Part shown: positions 43,265 to 51,686 of the stretch, piece after piece
Position numbering within the stretch: the stretch's first letter is position 1
How the letters are laid out: the number at the start of each line of letters is the position of its first letter
Source: an uncultured bacterium
GTDB lineage: Bacteria > Actinomycetota > Coriobacteriia > Coriobacteriales > Coriobacteriaceae
Length of the DNA stretch: 62,832 bases
Assembly (NCBI GenBank): GCA_905214435.1
Contig: CAJMMA010000007.1
Location: 1-62,832 of the forward strand
Direction: 5' to 3'
Position numbers and translations under genes: made by a program
Notes under the pieces: model-generated
Database searches by the model: none
Told to the model about the DNA's origin: nothing
The model's input: the letters and a program-made list of their open reading frames with translations, nothing else

Positions 43265-44602
43265 ATGCTGTTTGATCAGGTGACGGTTGTCGGTGGCGGT
43301 CTGGCGGGTTCGGAGTGCGCGATTCAGCTGGCAGACCGCGGGTTTGCCGTAAAGCTGCGCGAGATGCGCCCCCAGGTGAGCTCCCCGGCCCACCATACCG
43401 ATCACCTGGCAGAGCTCGTCTGTTCCAATTCGTTTAAATCGACCCGTCCGGACTCTGCGGCGGGCTTGTTAAAGGCCGAGCTTGAGCGCATGGGTTCAGT
43501 CCTGCTCGATTGCGCCCATCGCGCGGCTGTTCCCGCCGGTGGCGCCTTGGCGGTCGACCGCGTCAAGTTTTCCGAGCTTGTCGAGGCCGAGGTTGCCGCC
43601 CGTCCCAATATCGAGGTCGTGCACGGCGAGGTCACGCAGATTCCCGAGGGCCACGTGGTCATTGCCGCGGGCCCGCTGTGTTCACCGGCGCTGAGCGAAG
43701 AGGTCATGAAGCTCGTCGGTGGCGACGCCCTTGCGTTCTTCGATGCCGCGGCGCCGATCGTCGATGCCTCCACGCTCGATATGGACGTGCTGTTTTCGCA
43801 GTCGCGCTACGAGGAGCAGGGGAGCGGCGACTATCTCAACGCTCCGCTCAACAAGGAGGAGTACGAGGCCTTTATCGAGGCACTTACCACGGCCGACCGC
43901 GTGGTGCTCAAAGACTTTGAGGGCGGCGATCTGTTTCAGGCCTGCCAACCTGCCGAGGAAGTTGCGCGCACCGGCAAGGACGCCATTCGCTTTGGCGCCA
44001 TGAAGCCCGTCGGCCTCACCGACCCGCGTACCGGACGTCGCCCTTGGGCGGCGATTCAGCTGCGTGCCGAGAACAAGGAGAAGACCGCCTATAACCTGGT
44101 GGGCTTCCAGACCAACCTGACCTTTGGCGAGCAGAAGCGCGTCTTCCATATGGTGCCGGGCCTGGAGAACGCTGAGTTCTTCCGCTACGGTGTCATGCAC
44201 CGCAATACCTTTGTCGACGCCCCGCACGTGCTCGATGGCACCTTTGCCGTGCCTGGTACCGGCGTGCGCCTGGCCGGTCAGATCACCGGCACCGAGGGGT
44301 ACATGGAAGCCGTGGCGACCGGTCTGCTCGCGGCGCTCAACACCTATGCCGAGGCTATCGGCGCCGCGGGCGTCGAGTTGCCCCGCGTGGGCGCCCTGGG
44401 CGCGCTCGTGGGCTATGCGACCGATCCTGCCACCGTGGGCTACCAGCCCATGCATGTCAACTTTGGCCTGGTGCCGCCACTCGAGGATGGTAAGCGCCGC
44501 AGCAAGCGCGACCGCTACCAGGCCTATGCGGACCGTGCGCTCGAGGCCCTTGATGCCTATCTGGCCACTCGCCCCGATCTGTTTGGAGGCGACCGGTCAT
44601 AG
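43265..44602 (+). CDS. trmFO: Methylenetetrahydrofolate-tRNA-(uracil-5-)-methyltransferase TrmFO
   Basis: Folate/FAD-dependent formation of m5U54 in tRNA. 445 residues from ATG 43265 (a TTG six bases earlier is too close to the AAAGG site). The FAD-binding motif VTVVGGGLAGSECAIQLA opens the protein, followed by LREMRPQVSSPAHHTD, LVCSNSFKSTRPDSAAGLLK (catalytic Cys region) and GALAVDRVKFSELVE. The C-terminal segment ITGTEGYMEAVATGLLAAL is characteristic. In many Gram-positives topA lies between dprA and trmFO, but here the two are only 14 bp apart. Confidence 0.97.
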   Translation: MLFDQVTVVGGGLAGSECAIQLADRGFAVKLREMRPQVSSPAHHTDHLAELVCSNSFKSTRPDSAAGLLKAELERMGSVLLDCAHRAAVPAGGALAVDRVKFSELVEAEVAARPNIEVVHGEVTQIPEGHVVIAAGPLCSPALSEEVMKLVGGDALAFFDAAAPIVDASTLDMDVLFSQSRYEEQGSGDYLNAPLNKEEYEAFIEALTTADRVVLKDFEGGDLFQACQPAEEVARTGKDAIRFGAMKPVGLTDPRTGRRPWAAIQLRAENKEKTAYNLVGFQTNLTFGEQKRVFHMVPGLENAEFFRYGVMHRNTFVDAPHVLDGTFAVPGTGVRLAGQITGTEGYMEAVATGLLAALNTYAEAIGAAGVELPRVGALGALVGYATDPATVGYQPMHVNFGLVPPLEDGKRRSKRDRYQAYADRALEALDAYLATRPDLFGGDRS

Positions 44603-45519
44603 CCTTTGACCTGTACGACACCGTCGACTCGTTTATCGCCTATATCGCTCGTGTCGAGGGGCTTTCTCCCAATACGGTGACGGCCTATGGCTCGAGGCTG
44701 GAGCGCTTTGCTGCCTGGTGCGAGCGCGAGGATATCGATGCTTTCGCTGCCGACGTGCGCACCATTCGTCGCTATCTTGCCGAGCTTTCGCGTGAGCAGG
44801 TGGCTCCCCGAACGCTTGCGGCGCATCTGTCGGCTATCCGATCGCTCTATCGATGGATGGCCGCCGAGGGGGTCGTGGAGGGCGATGCAGTCTCGGCGAT
44901 CGCATCGCCCAAGCTGCCGCGTGACCTGCCGGGCGTCCTTACGACCAAGCAGGTCGAGGCGCTGCTCAAGACGCCTGATACCTCAACACCCGCGGGACTG
45001 CGCGATGCGGCGATGCTCGAGCTGCTCTATGCCTCGGGCGCCCGTATCTCTGAGCTCGCAGCACTCAATGTGGAGTCCATTGCGTGGTCCGAACGCACGC
45101 TGCGCCTGTGGGGCAAGGGGAGCAAAGAACGTATCGTCCCTCTGTATCGTCGTGCGCTCGAGGCGACGCGTCTCTATATTGAGGAGGGGAGGCCGGAGTT
45201 GCTCGCTCAGGCAAAGCGTCGTGACCCCGCTACCGGGCCGCATCCGCTGCTTATATCGGCGCGCGGTAATCGCATGAGTGCCGCCATGCTCAGGCGGCGG
45301 TTTCATATGCTGGCGACGCTCGCCGGCATTCCGGCCGACATCGCCCCGCATGCGATGCGCCATACCTTTGCGACCGACTTGCTCGAGGGCGGCGCGGACC
45401 TGCGCTCGGTTCAAGAGCTGCTAGGTCATGCGAGCCTGTCCACGACGCAGATCTACACGCATCTCACACCCGATCGGCTTAAGCGGGCTGTGGCTCAAGC
45501 CCATCCCCGCGGCGAATAG
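44599..45519 (+). CDS. xerC: Tyrosine recombinase XerC/XerD
   Basis: Resolves chromosome dimers at dif. The C-terminal catalytic domain shows the Arg in ASGARISELAAL, Lys in GKGSKERIVPLY, HAMRHTFATDLLEGG, GHASLSTTQIYTH and the nucleophile Tyr in that last motif. The N-terminal core-binding domain (FIAYIARVEGLSPNTVTAYG) extends upstream of the first conventional start, GTG 44677, which would cut through its first helix. Between the preceding in-frame stop (44551) and 44677 there is no ATG, GTG or TTG. ATA 44599, which overlaps the trmFO stop and has GGAGG 9 nt upstream, would give 306 residues, the normal length. CTG 44611 is another option. The start is therefore uncertain, but the gene is not. 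Confidence 0.9.
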   Translation: MAFDLYDTVDSFIAYIARVEGLSPNTVTAYGSRLERFAAWCEREDIDAFAADVRTIRRYLAELSREQVAPRTLAAHLSAIRSLYRWMAAEGVVEGDAVSAIASPKLPRDLPGVLTTKQVEALLKTPDTSTPAGLRDAAMLELLYASGARISELAALNVESIAWSERTLRLWGKGSKERIVPLYRRALEATRLYIEEGRPELLAQAKRRDPATGPHPLLISARGNRMSAAMLRRRFHMLATLAGIPADIAPHAMRHTFATDLLEGGADLRSVQELLGHASLSTTQIYTHLTPDRLKRAVAQAHPRGE

Positions 45520-45568
45520 TGGCTGGGACGTCCCGCGCCGCGCTCAGGTGTGTGGTTTTGATTGCGGG

Positions 45569-45597
45569 TTGGCAGGAAGATGCATTCCTGCTATCAT
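45569..45597 (+). promoter_or_regulatory. rpsB-tsf promoter
   Basis: TTGGCA (45569-45574), 17 nt, TATCAT (45592-45597). The remaining 140 nt to rpsB form a long leader that could carry autoregulation by S2, but no recognised leader structure was identified. Confidence 0.75.
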
Positions 45598-45738
45598 TCA
45601 TCGGGTTGCTTCACGGCAACAGGTTTTTATCACGCACGCGCGGCTACTTCATACCGTGGTGCCCGGGCTTTGGTAGCACATGTCCGGGTTGGTTTTGGAG
45701 GATGACCCCGCGCGGAGGCAAACCACAGGAGGTTTAAC

Positions 45739-46467
45739 ATGGCTACCAAGATTAATATCCGCACCCTGCTCGAGGCCGGCTGCCACTTCGGTCACCAGAC
45801 CCGTCGCTGGAACCCCAAGATGAAGCCGTTCATCTTCGGTGAGCGCAACGGCATCTACATCCTCGACCTCAAGCAGACCATCCTCGACGCCGACCAGGCC
45901 TACACCTTCGTCAAGAACGTCGCCAAGGGCGGCAACGTGCTGTTCGTCGGCACCAAGAAGCAGGCTCAGGAGGCCGTCAAGAACGCTGCTGAGCGCGCCA
46001 ACATGCCTTACATCAACCAGCGTTGGCTCGGCGGCATGCTGACCAACTTCGTCACCATCCGCTCCCGCATCAACCGCATGGAGGAGCTCGAGGCCATGGT
46101 CGAGGACGGCCGCATGGCAGTGCTCCCCAAGAAGGAGCAGGCTGTTCTCGGCAAGGAGCTCACCAAGCTCCAGACCAACCTCGGTGGTGCCCGCGACATG
46201 AAGGGTCTGCCCCAGGCTCTCTTCGTCATCGACACCAAGCGCGAGGAGAACGCCATCAAGGAGGCTCAGCGCCTGAACATCCCCGTCGTCGCTCTGATCG
46301 ACACCAACTCCGATCCCGACGAGGTCGAGTACGGCATCCCCTGCAACGATGACGCTATCTCTGCTGTCACCCTTATGTGCGAGCTCATGGCTGACGCCTG
46401 CCTCGCTGGCTCCGGCAAGGAGCAGGTCTCCGAGGCCGAGATGGCCGCTGAGCCCAAGGCCGAGTAA
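45739..46467 (+). CDS. rpsB: 30S ribosomal protein S2
   Basis: 242 residues, with ACAGGAGG 6-7 nt before the ATG. LLEAGCHFGHQTRRWNPKM, FIFGERNGIYILDLKQT, NVLFVGTKKQAQEAVKNAA, YINQRWLGGMLTNF and IPVVALIDTNSDPDEVEY are family landmarks. The C-terminal 25 residues (Ala/Glu-rich) vary between species. It is first in a two-gene unit with tsf. Confidence 0.98.
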   Translation: MATKINIRTLLEAGCHFGHQTRRWNPKMKPFIFGERNGIYILDLKQTILDADQAYTFVKNVAKGGNVLFVGTKKQAQEAVKNAAERANMPYINQRWLGGMLTNFVTIRSRINRMEELEAMVEDGRMAVLPKKEQAVLGKELTKLQTNLGGARDMKGLPQALFVIDTKREENAIKEAQRLNIPVVALIDTNSDPDEVEYGIPCNDDAISAVTLMCELMADACLAGSGKEQVSEAEMAAEPKAE

Positions 46468-46512
46468 ATCAGTCTTAGTTAATTCTTTTTCATCTCTTTG
46501 AAAGGAACCACA

Positions 46513-47382
46513 ATGGCCCAGATTACCGCCGCTATGGTCAAGCAGCTCCGCGAGATGACCGACTCCCCGATGATGGAGTGCAAGAAGGCTCTCGTCGAGG
46601 CTGACGGCGACATGGACGCCGCTGTCGACGTTCTGCGTAAGAACGGCCTTGCCAAGGCTGCCAAGAAGGCTGGCCGTGAGACCAACGAGGGCGCTGTCGC
46701 CGCGTACGTCTCCGAGGATGGCAAGACCGGCGCTCTGCTCGAGCTCTCCTGCGAGACCGACTTCGTTGGCTCCAACGCCAAGTTCACCGGCTTTGCTTCC
46801 AAGGTCGCTGAGGTTGTCGCTACCACCGAGCCTGCTGACGTCGACGCTCTGCTCGAGAAGCCGATGGGCGAGGAGACCGTTTCCTCCGAGCTCACCGAGA
46901 TGATTCACATCATGGGCGAGAACATGAAGATCTCCCGCTTCGCTGCCCGCAAGGCCGAGAACGGCGCGCTCGCTTCTTACATCCACATGGGTGGTAAGAT
47001 CGGCGTCCTCGTCGAGTTCGCCTTCGAGAAGGCCGAGACCGCTCAGGCTGAGTCCTTCAAGACCTTCGCTCACGACGTTGCCCTTCAGGTTGCCGCCGTC
47101 GCCCCGATCTGCGCTACCCGCGATCAGGTTCCGGCCGAGACCGTCGAGCACGAGAAGCAGATCTACATGGCCCAGGCTGCCGAGTCCGGCAAGCCCGAGG
47201 CCATCCAGGAGAAGATGGCTGTTGGCCGTCTGGAGAAGTTCTACAAGCAGTCCGTGCTCACCGAGCAGGAGTTCATCAAGGACAGCTCCCTCACCATCAA
47301 GAAGTACGCTGAGCAGGTCTCCAAGGAGCTCGGCGACACCATTACCGTCGTTGCCTTTGACCGTCTGGTCCGTGGCGAGTAA
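46513..47382 (+). CDS. tsf: Elongation factor Ts
   Basis: Guanine-nucleotide exchange factor for EF-Tu. 289 residues from ATG 46513 (AAAGGAA upstream). The N-terminal UBA-like domain shows VKQLREMTDSPMMECKKALV, then GRETNEGAVAAYV, the TDFV contact motif (SCETDFVGSN), and two dimerisation subdomains. VLTEQEFIKDSSLTIKKY is typical near the end. A terminator follows. Confidence 0.98.
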   Translation: MAQITAAMVKQLREMTDSPMMECKKALVEADGDMDAAVDVLRKNGLAKAAKKAGRETNEGAVAAYVSEDGKTGALLELSCETDFVGSNAKFTGFASKVAEVVATTEPADVDALLEKPMGEETVSSELTEMIHIMGENMKISRFAARKAENGALASYIHMGGKIGVLVEFAFEKAETAQAESFKTFAHDVALQVAAVAPICATRDQVPAETVEHEKQIYMAQAAESGKPEAIQEKMAVGRLEKFYKQSVLTEQEFIKDSSLTIKKYAEQVSKELGDTITVVAFDRLVRGE

Positions 47383-47405
47383 ATAAGCTCTTGTAGCTGG
47401 TAATG

Positions 47406-47440
47406 AGCAGGCTGTGGGTTTTACTCACAGCCTGCTTTTT
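47406..47440 (+). terminator. rpsB-tsf terminator
   Basis: AGCAGGCTGTG pairs exactly with CACAGCCTGCT, loop of about 9 nt, then TTTTT. Confidence 0.9.
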
Positions 47441-47499
47441 CATGGCTCTTATCAGAGCCTTTGATATCATATTGAGAGTCTAATTAAAGGAGGATCGCT

Positions 47500-48222
47500 T
47501 TGTCCGACATCCGATATAAACGAGTGCTTCTTAAGCTTTCCGGCGAAGCGCTGATGGGCGACGGCCAATATGGCATCGACCCCAAGGTTACCGATCATCT
47601 TGCCAAGCAGGTCAAGGAGCTGCTCGCCGTTGGCCATGAGGTCGGCGTCGTTGTCGGCGGCGGCAATATTTTCCGCGGCATGGCAGGCGCTGCCGGTGGC
47701 ATGGAGCGTGCTCAGGCCGACTACATGGGCATGCTCGCGACCGTTATGAACGCGCTCGCCCTGCAGGATGCTTTCGAGCATAACGACGTTCCCTGCCGTG
47801 TGATGAGCGCTATCCAGATGAACGAGATCTGCGAGCCCTATATTCGCCGTCGCGCCATCAACCACCTTTCCAAGGGCAACGTCGTTATTTTTGCCGCCGG
47901 TTCGGGCAATCCGTACTTTACGACCGACACCGCCGCGGCTCTTCGTGCGTGCGAGATCGGCGCCGAGATTCTGATTAAAGCCACCAAGGTTGACGGCATC
48001 TACGACAAGGATCCCGTCAAGTGCGCCGATGCCGTCCGTTTTGACAAGATTACCTATCACGAGGTTCTCGTTCGCGGTCTGCAGGTTATGGATTCCACAG
48101 CTACGGCCCTGTGCCAGGATAACCGTATGCCTATTTTGGTCCTCAACATCGATGGCGAGGACACCGTCAAGCGCGCGCTCGCGGGTGAGCCCGTCGGCAC
48201 GCTCGTCTATCAGGAGGATTAA
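47500..48222 (+). CDS. pyrH: UMP kinase
   Basis: Phosphorylates UMP to UDP, and is hexameric with GTP/UTP control in the family. 240 residues from TTG 47500 with AAAGGAGG at strong spacing. KRVLLKLSGEALMGD, VVVGGGNIFRGMAGAAGGMER, GNPYFTTDTAAALRA and ILIKATKVDGIYDKDP are landmarks. It begins a long co-directional run, pyrH-frr-uppS-cdsA-dxr-rseP-ispG-proS, with gaps of only a few bases among the first five. Confidence 0.98.
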   Translation: MSDIRYKRVLLKLSGEALMGDGQYGIDPKVTDHLAKQVKELLAVGHEVGVVVGGGNIFRGMAGAAGGMERAQADYMGMLATVMNALALQDAFEHNDVPCRVMSAIQMNEICEPYIRRRAINHLSKGNVVIFAAGSGNPYFTTDTAAALRACEIGAEILIKATKVDGIYDKDPVKCADAVRFDKITYHEVLVRGLQVMDSTATALCQDNRMPILVLNIDGEDTVKRALAGEPVGTLVYQED

Positions 48223-48224
48223 GC

Positions 48225-48761
48225 ATGGCAGAGAACATCACCGCCCATATGGACAAGTCGCTCGAGTCCCTCAAGCATAACTTCTCCAAGGTCCGTACCG
48301 GTCGTGCCAACGCCAACATTCTGTCCGACATCACCGTCGATTATTACGGTGTCCCCACGCCGGTCACGCAGGTTGCCGCCGTCAAGACCCCCGAGGCTCA
48401 CATGCTGCTCATCGAGCCGTGGGATAAGGCGCTCATCAATGCTATCGTCAAGGCCATCGGCGCTTCCGATCTGGGTATTACCCCCAACTCCGATGGCACC
48501 GTCGTTCGTCTTCCGTTCCCGGCTCCCACTGAGGAGCGCCGTCGCGAGCTCGTCAAGGAGTGCCGCGAGTACGCCGAGCAGGCCAAGGTGTCTATCCGTA
48601 ACATCCGTCGCGACTTCAACAACAAGCTCGAGCGCGATGAGGAGCTCACCGAGGACGACGTACGTCGCGAGCAGGCCAAGGTCCAGAAGCATACCGATGA
48701 GTATGTCGCCAAGGTCGAGGAGCTTCTGAAGGAAAAAGAAGCCGAGGTCATGGAGATCTAA
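48225..48761 (+). CDS. frr: Ribosome recycling factor
   Basis: Splits post-termination ribosomes with EF-G. 178 residues, a little shorter than the common 185. HMDKSLESLKHNFSKVRTGRA lies at the N-terminus, then LIEPWDKALINAIVKAI, LPFPAPTEERRRELVKE and VSIRNIRRDFNNK. The final helix (KVEELLKEKEAEVMEI) is intact. It starts 2 bp after pyrH. Confidence 0.98.
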   Translation: MAENITAHMDKSLESLKHNFSKVRTGRANANILSDITVDYYGVPTPVTQVAAVKTPEAHMLLIEPWDKALINAIVKAIGASDLGITPNSDGTVVRLPFPAPTEERRRELVKECREYAEQAKVSIRNIRRDFNNKLERDEELTEDDVRREQAKVQKHTDEYVAKVEELLKEKEAEVMEI

Positions 48762-48762
48762 G

Positions 48763-49557
48763 GTGCAATACGACGAGCATAAACTGGTCGAGTACTTTGC
48801 CGACGCCCCTGCGGGCGTCGGTTTTTCCGACCTTGACCTCAATAACATTCCGCACCATATCTCGTGCATCATGGACGGCAACGGTCGTTGGGCCACGTCG
48901 CGCGGTCTTGCACGCACCGAGGGCCACAAGGCGGGTATCGTCTCGCTGCGCGAGATCATTACCGCCTGCGTGCGCCTGGGCGTCGACGTGCTTTCGGCCT
49001 ATGCATTTTCGACCGAAAACTGGAATCGACCGCAGCACGAAGTCAACGTTCTGATGCACCTGTTTGCCAAGACGTTTATCGACGAGCTGCCGCTTCTGAA
49101 GCGCGAAAATGTGCGCGTAGTCTTTTTGGGTGACATTTCCGCGCTGCCCAAGAAGACTCGCGACGTTTTTGAGCGCGGTCTTGCCGAGTGCGCCGATCAC
49201 ACCGGTATGACGCTGGCGCTTGCCGTCAACTACGGCGCGCGTGCCGAGATTACCCGCGCTGTCCGTCAGATCGCATCCGACGCTGCCGCCGGTAAGATCG
49301 ATCCTGCCGCAATTGATGACGACATGGTGGCTTCCCACCTCTATACCGCCGGTCTTCCCGATCCCGAACTTGTGATTCGCACCTCTGGTGAGCTGCGCCT
49401 TTCGAACTATCTGCTGTGGCAGGTGGCTTATTCCGAATTCTACGTCACCGATACCTATTGGCCCGACTTTGATCGTTGGGGCCTTGTCGACGCCATTTTG
49501 GCCTATCAGGGCCGTGACCGTAGGTTTGGTGGACTGAGCAAGACCGAGGAGGCTTAA
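48763..49557 (+). CDS. uppS: Undecaprenyl diphosphate synthase
   Basis: Cis-prenyltransferase making the C55 lipid carrier for wall polymers. 264 residues from GTG 48763, 1 bp after the frr stop. ISCIMDGNGRWATSRGLART holds the catalytic Asp, followed by GHKAGIVSLREI, AYAFSTENWNRP and PELVIRTSGELRLSNYLLWQ. An N-terminal extension of about 30 residues precedes the core. It supplies the carrier used by the RodA/PBP2 system encoded in the same window. Confidence 0.97.
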   Translation: MQYDEHKLVEYFADAPAGVGFSDLDLNNIPHHISCIMDGNGRWATSRGLARTEGHKAGIVSLREIITACVRLGVDVLSAYAFSTENWNRPQHEVNVLMHLFAKTFIDELPLLKRENVRVVFLGDISALPKKTRDVFERGLAECADHTGMTLALAVNYGARAEITRAVRQIASDAAAGKIDPAAIDDDMVASHLYTAGLPDPELVIRTSGELRLSNYLLWQVAYSEFYVTDTYWPDFDRWGLVDAILAYQGRDRRFGGLSKTEEA

Positions 49558-49559
49558 TC

Positions 49560-50474
49560 GTGTCCGATCGTCCCAAGGCATCTGCTCCCAAGACGCCAGT
49601 TTCCGCGGCGCCTGCGCGCAAGGCTGCCACTGCGGGAGCGCCTGCAGCGAAGAGCGGCACCGGTTCGTGGCTGGCGGGCTTTATTACCCGTGCCGCCGCC
49701 GGTATCGTCTACGCCGTTGTCTTTATCCTGTGCCTGGTTTTGGGTATCGTGCCCACGGCCATCTTTGTTTCTGTCATGAGCGGTCTGTGCTGCTATGAGT
49801 TTTTCCGTATGACAAGGCTCGATGGCAAGATGGCTAACGAGCGCATGGGTATCGCTGCCGCCGTACTCTTTCCGCTGTCGGCGTTGGGCGATTCGATGTT
49901 GCTGAATGCCCTGCTTTTTGCCTTGATGCTCGCTGTGGGCATTTGGTATGTCTGGTCGCCGCGTACCCGCATCTCTGATGTGGCCGTGACGCTCATGGGT
50001 CCCATCTACACTGGCTTTATGCTGTCGGCTATCGTGCTGCTGCGCGATGCCGTGCCCGGTTTTGCCGGCGCCCTGCTTTCAGTGGGCGTTTGCGCGTCCC
50101 TTTGGGTCTCCGATTCGTTTGCCTACATCGTGGGCAGCCGTATCGGCAAGCACAAGATGGTTCCCAAGATCTCTCCCAAAAAGAGCTGGGAGGGGTTTGC
50201 CGGCGGCATCTTGGGCTCGGTTTTGATTTGGCTCATCCTGTGGGCGACGCACTTCTACAAGCTCAGCCTGCCCTATGCGCTGCTGTGCGGCGTGGTCGTG
50301 TCCATTCTGGGCGTTATCGGCGACCTTATCGAGTCGCGCATCAAGCGCGGTGTGGGCGTCAAGGATTCCGGCAACCTTATCCCGGGCCACGGCGGCATGC
50401 TCGATCGTAGCGACTCGCTTATCTTCGGCTGCATCACCGCGCAGCTGTTGCTGATGATCGGAGGCGTGCTGTAA
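49560..50474 (+). CDS. cdsA: Phosphatidate cytidylyltransferase
   Basis: Makes CDP-diacylglycerol, the precursor for phospholipids. 304 residues from GTG 49560. An Ala/Pro/Lys-rich N-terminal stretch of about 35 residues is followed by about eight membrane helices. The CDP-alcohol signature reads KRGVGVKDSGNLIPGHGGML ending in the DR pair, near residue 270. ISPKKSWEGFAGG is a second conserved segment. The stop overlaps the dxr start by one base (TAATG). Confidence 0.96.
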   Translation: MSDRPKASAPKTPVSAAPARKAATAGAPAAKSGTGSWLAGFITRAAAGIVYAVVFILCLVLGIVPTAIFVSVMSGLCCYEFFRMTRLDGKMANERMGIAAAVLFPLSALGDSMLLNALLFALMLAVGIWYVWSPRTRISDVAVTLMGPIYTGFMLSAIVLLRDAVPGFAGALLSVGVCASLWVSDSFAYIVGSRIGKHKMVPKISPKKSWEGFAGGILGSVLIWLILWATHFYKLSLPYALLCGVVVSILGVIGDLIESRIKRGVGVKDSGNLIPGHGGMLDRSDSLIFGCITAQLLLMIGGVL

Positions 50475-51661
50475 TGTCCTTCCAGACGACGTATGGCCCC
50501 GATGGACGCCTTCGCGTTGCCATCCTGGGTTGTACGGGCTCTATCGGCACCCAGGCGCTCGATGTGTGCCGCCAGCATGCCGATCGCCTGCAGGTGACGG
50601 CGCTGTCCGTTAATTCCAGCACCTCGGAGCTCGTTGCCGCTGCCCGCGAGTTCTCGGTTCCGGCGGTTGCCGTTGCCGATGTCGCTCATGGCGATGACGC
50701 CGTGCTGCAGGAGTTGCCCGAGGGCACACAGCTCGGCGTTGGCGCGCAGGCGGTTTGCGAGCTCGCGCGTCGCGACGATGTCGACTGCGTGCTCGTCGCT
50801 ATTGTGGGCGCCGCCGGTCTCGAGGCGAGCCATGCGGCCTTGACCTCGAATAAGCGCCTTGCCCTTGCCAACAAGGAGTCCCTCGTCGTCGGTGGCGACT
50901 TGCTTATGCCGTTGGCGCAACCGGGCCAGCTTATTCCGGTCGACTCTGAGCATTCCGCCATCTACCAGTGCTATCTGGGGGAGAACCCGCGCGAGGCCCA
51001 CTGCATTTGGCTCACCTGCTCGGGCGGTCCGTTCTTTGGCCGCACGCGCGACGAGCTCGATCGCGTGACGCGTGCCGATGCCCTCGCGCATCCCACGTGG
51101 GCCATGGGTGCCAAGATCACCATTGACTCCGCCACCCTCATGAACAAGGGCCTGGAGCGCATTGAGGCCATGCATCTGTTTAACTGCGACCTCGATTTCA
51201 TTAACGTGGTCGTGCAGCGTCAGTCCAAGATTCACTCTATGGTCGAGTTCGCCGACGGCTCCGTGATGGCGCATCTCGGTGCATCCGACATGCGTATTCC
51301 CATCCAGTTCGCGTTCTCGTATCCCGAGCGTTGGGATACTCCGGCGCCTCGTATCGATTTCCGCGAGCTGGGGCAGCTCACGTTTGATGCTGCCGACATG
51401 GATACCTTCCGCTGTCTGGCACTGGCCGAGCGTGCCGGCAAGACGGGTGGCACCATGCCGTGCGTGCTCAATGCCGCCAACGAGGTCGCCGTCGATGCCT
51501 TCCTGCACGATGGCTGCAGCTTTACCGATATCGATTGCATTGTGGAATCCTGCATGGACGCCCACGATATGCAGGTGGTCGATTCGTTTGAGCAGCTTCG
51601 CGACATCGATGCGTGGGCGCGTGAAAAGGCTGCGCAGGTGCTCGCCGCAACCCGTTCCTAA
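50474..51661 (+). CDS. dxr: 1-deoxy-D-xylulose 5-phosphate reductoisomerase
   Basis: Second step of the MEP isoprenoid pathway, NADPH-dependent and the target of fosmidomycin. 395 residues. VAILGCTGSIGTQALDV is the NADPH site, LALANKESLVVGGDLL and PVDSEHSAIYQCY the metal-binding and catalytic regions, and WAMGAKITIDSATLMNKGLE the conserved central motif. The C-terminal helical domain is intact. It occurs with ispG and uppS, so most of this block feeds isoprenoid and wall-carrier synthesis. Confidence 0.98.
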   Translation: MSFQTTYGPDGRLRVAILGCTGSIGTQALDVCRQHADRLQVTALSVNSSTSELVAAAREFSVPAVAVADVAHGDDAVLQELPEGTQLGVGAQAVCELARRDDVDCVLVAIVGAAGLEASHAALTSNKRLALANKESLVVGGDLLMPLAQPGQLIPVDSEHSAIYQCYLGENPREAHCIWLTCSGGPFFGRTRDELDRVTRADALAHPTWAMGAKITIDSATLMNKGLERIEAMHLFNCDLDFINVVVQRQSKIHSMVEFADGSVMAHLGASDMRIPIQFAFSYPERWDTPAPRIDFRELGQLTFDAADMDTFRCLALAERAGKTGGTMPCVLNAANEVAVDAFLHDGCSFTDIDCIVESCMDAHDMQVVDSFEQLRDIDAWAREKAAQVLAATRS

Positions 51662-51686
51662 CCCATAAGGATTGCTTTTTCGTTTT

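Noticed and set aside
44599..45519. A mobile-element or phage integrase
   Set aside because: The tyrosine recombinase sits in the conserved trmFO-xerC block with chromosomal codon use. No att-like repeats, tRNA target or phage genes are nearby, so it is the housekeeping Xer protein.
45520..45738. A known riboswitch or ribosomal leader motif before rpsB
   Set aside because: The leader is long enough, but I could not match a recognised consensus by eye, so only the promoter is reported.
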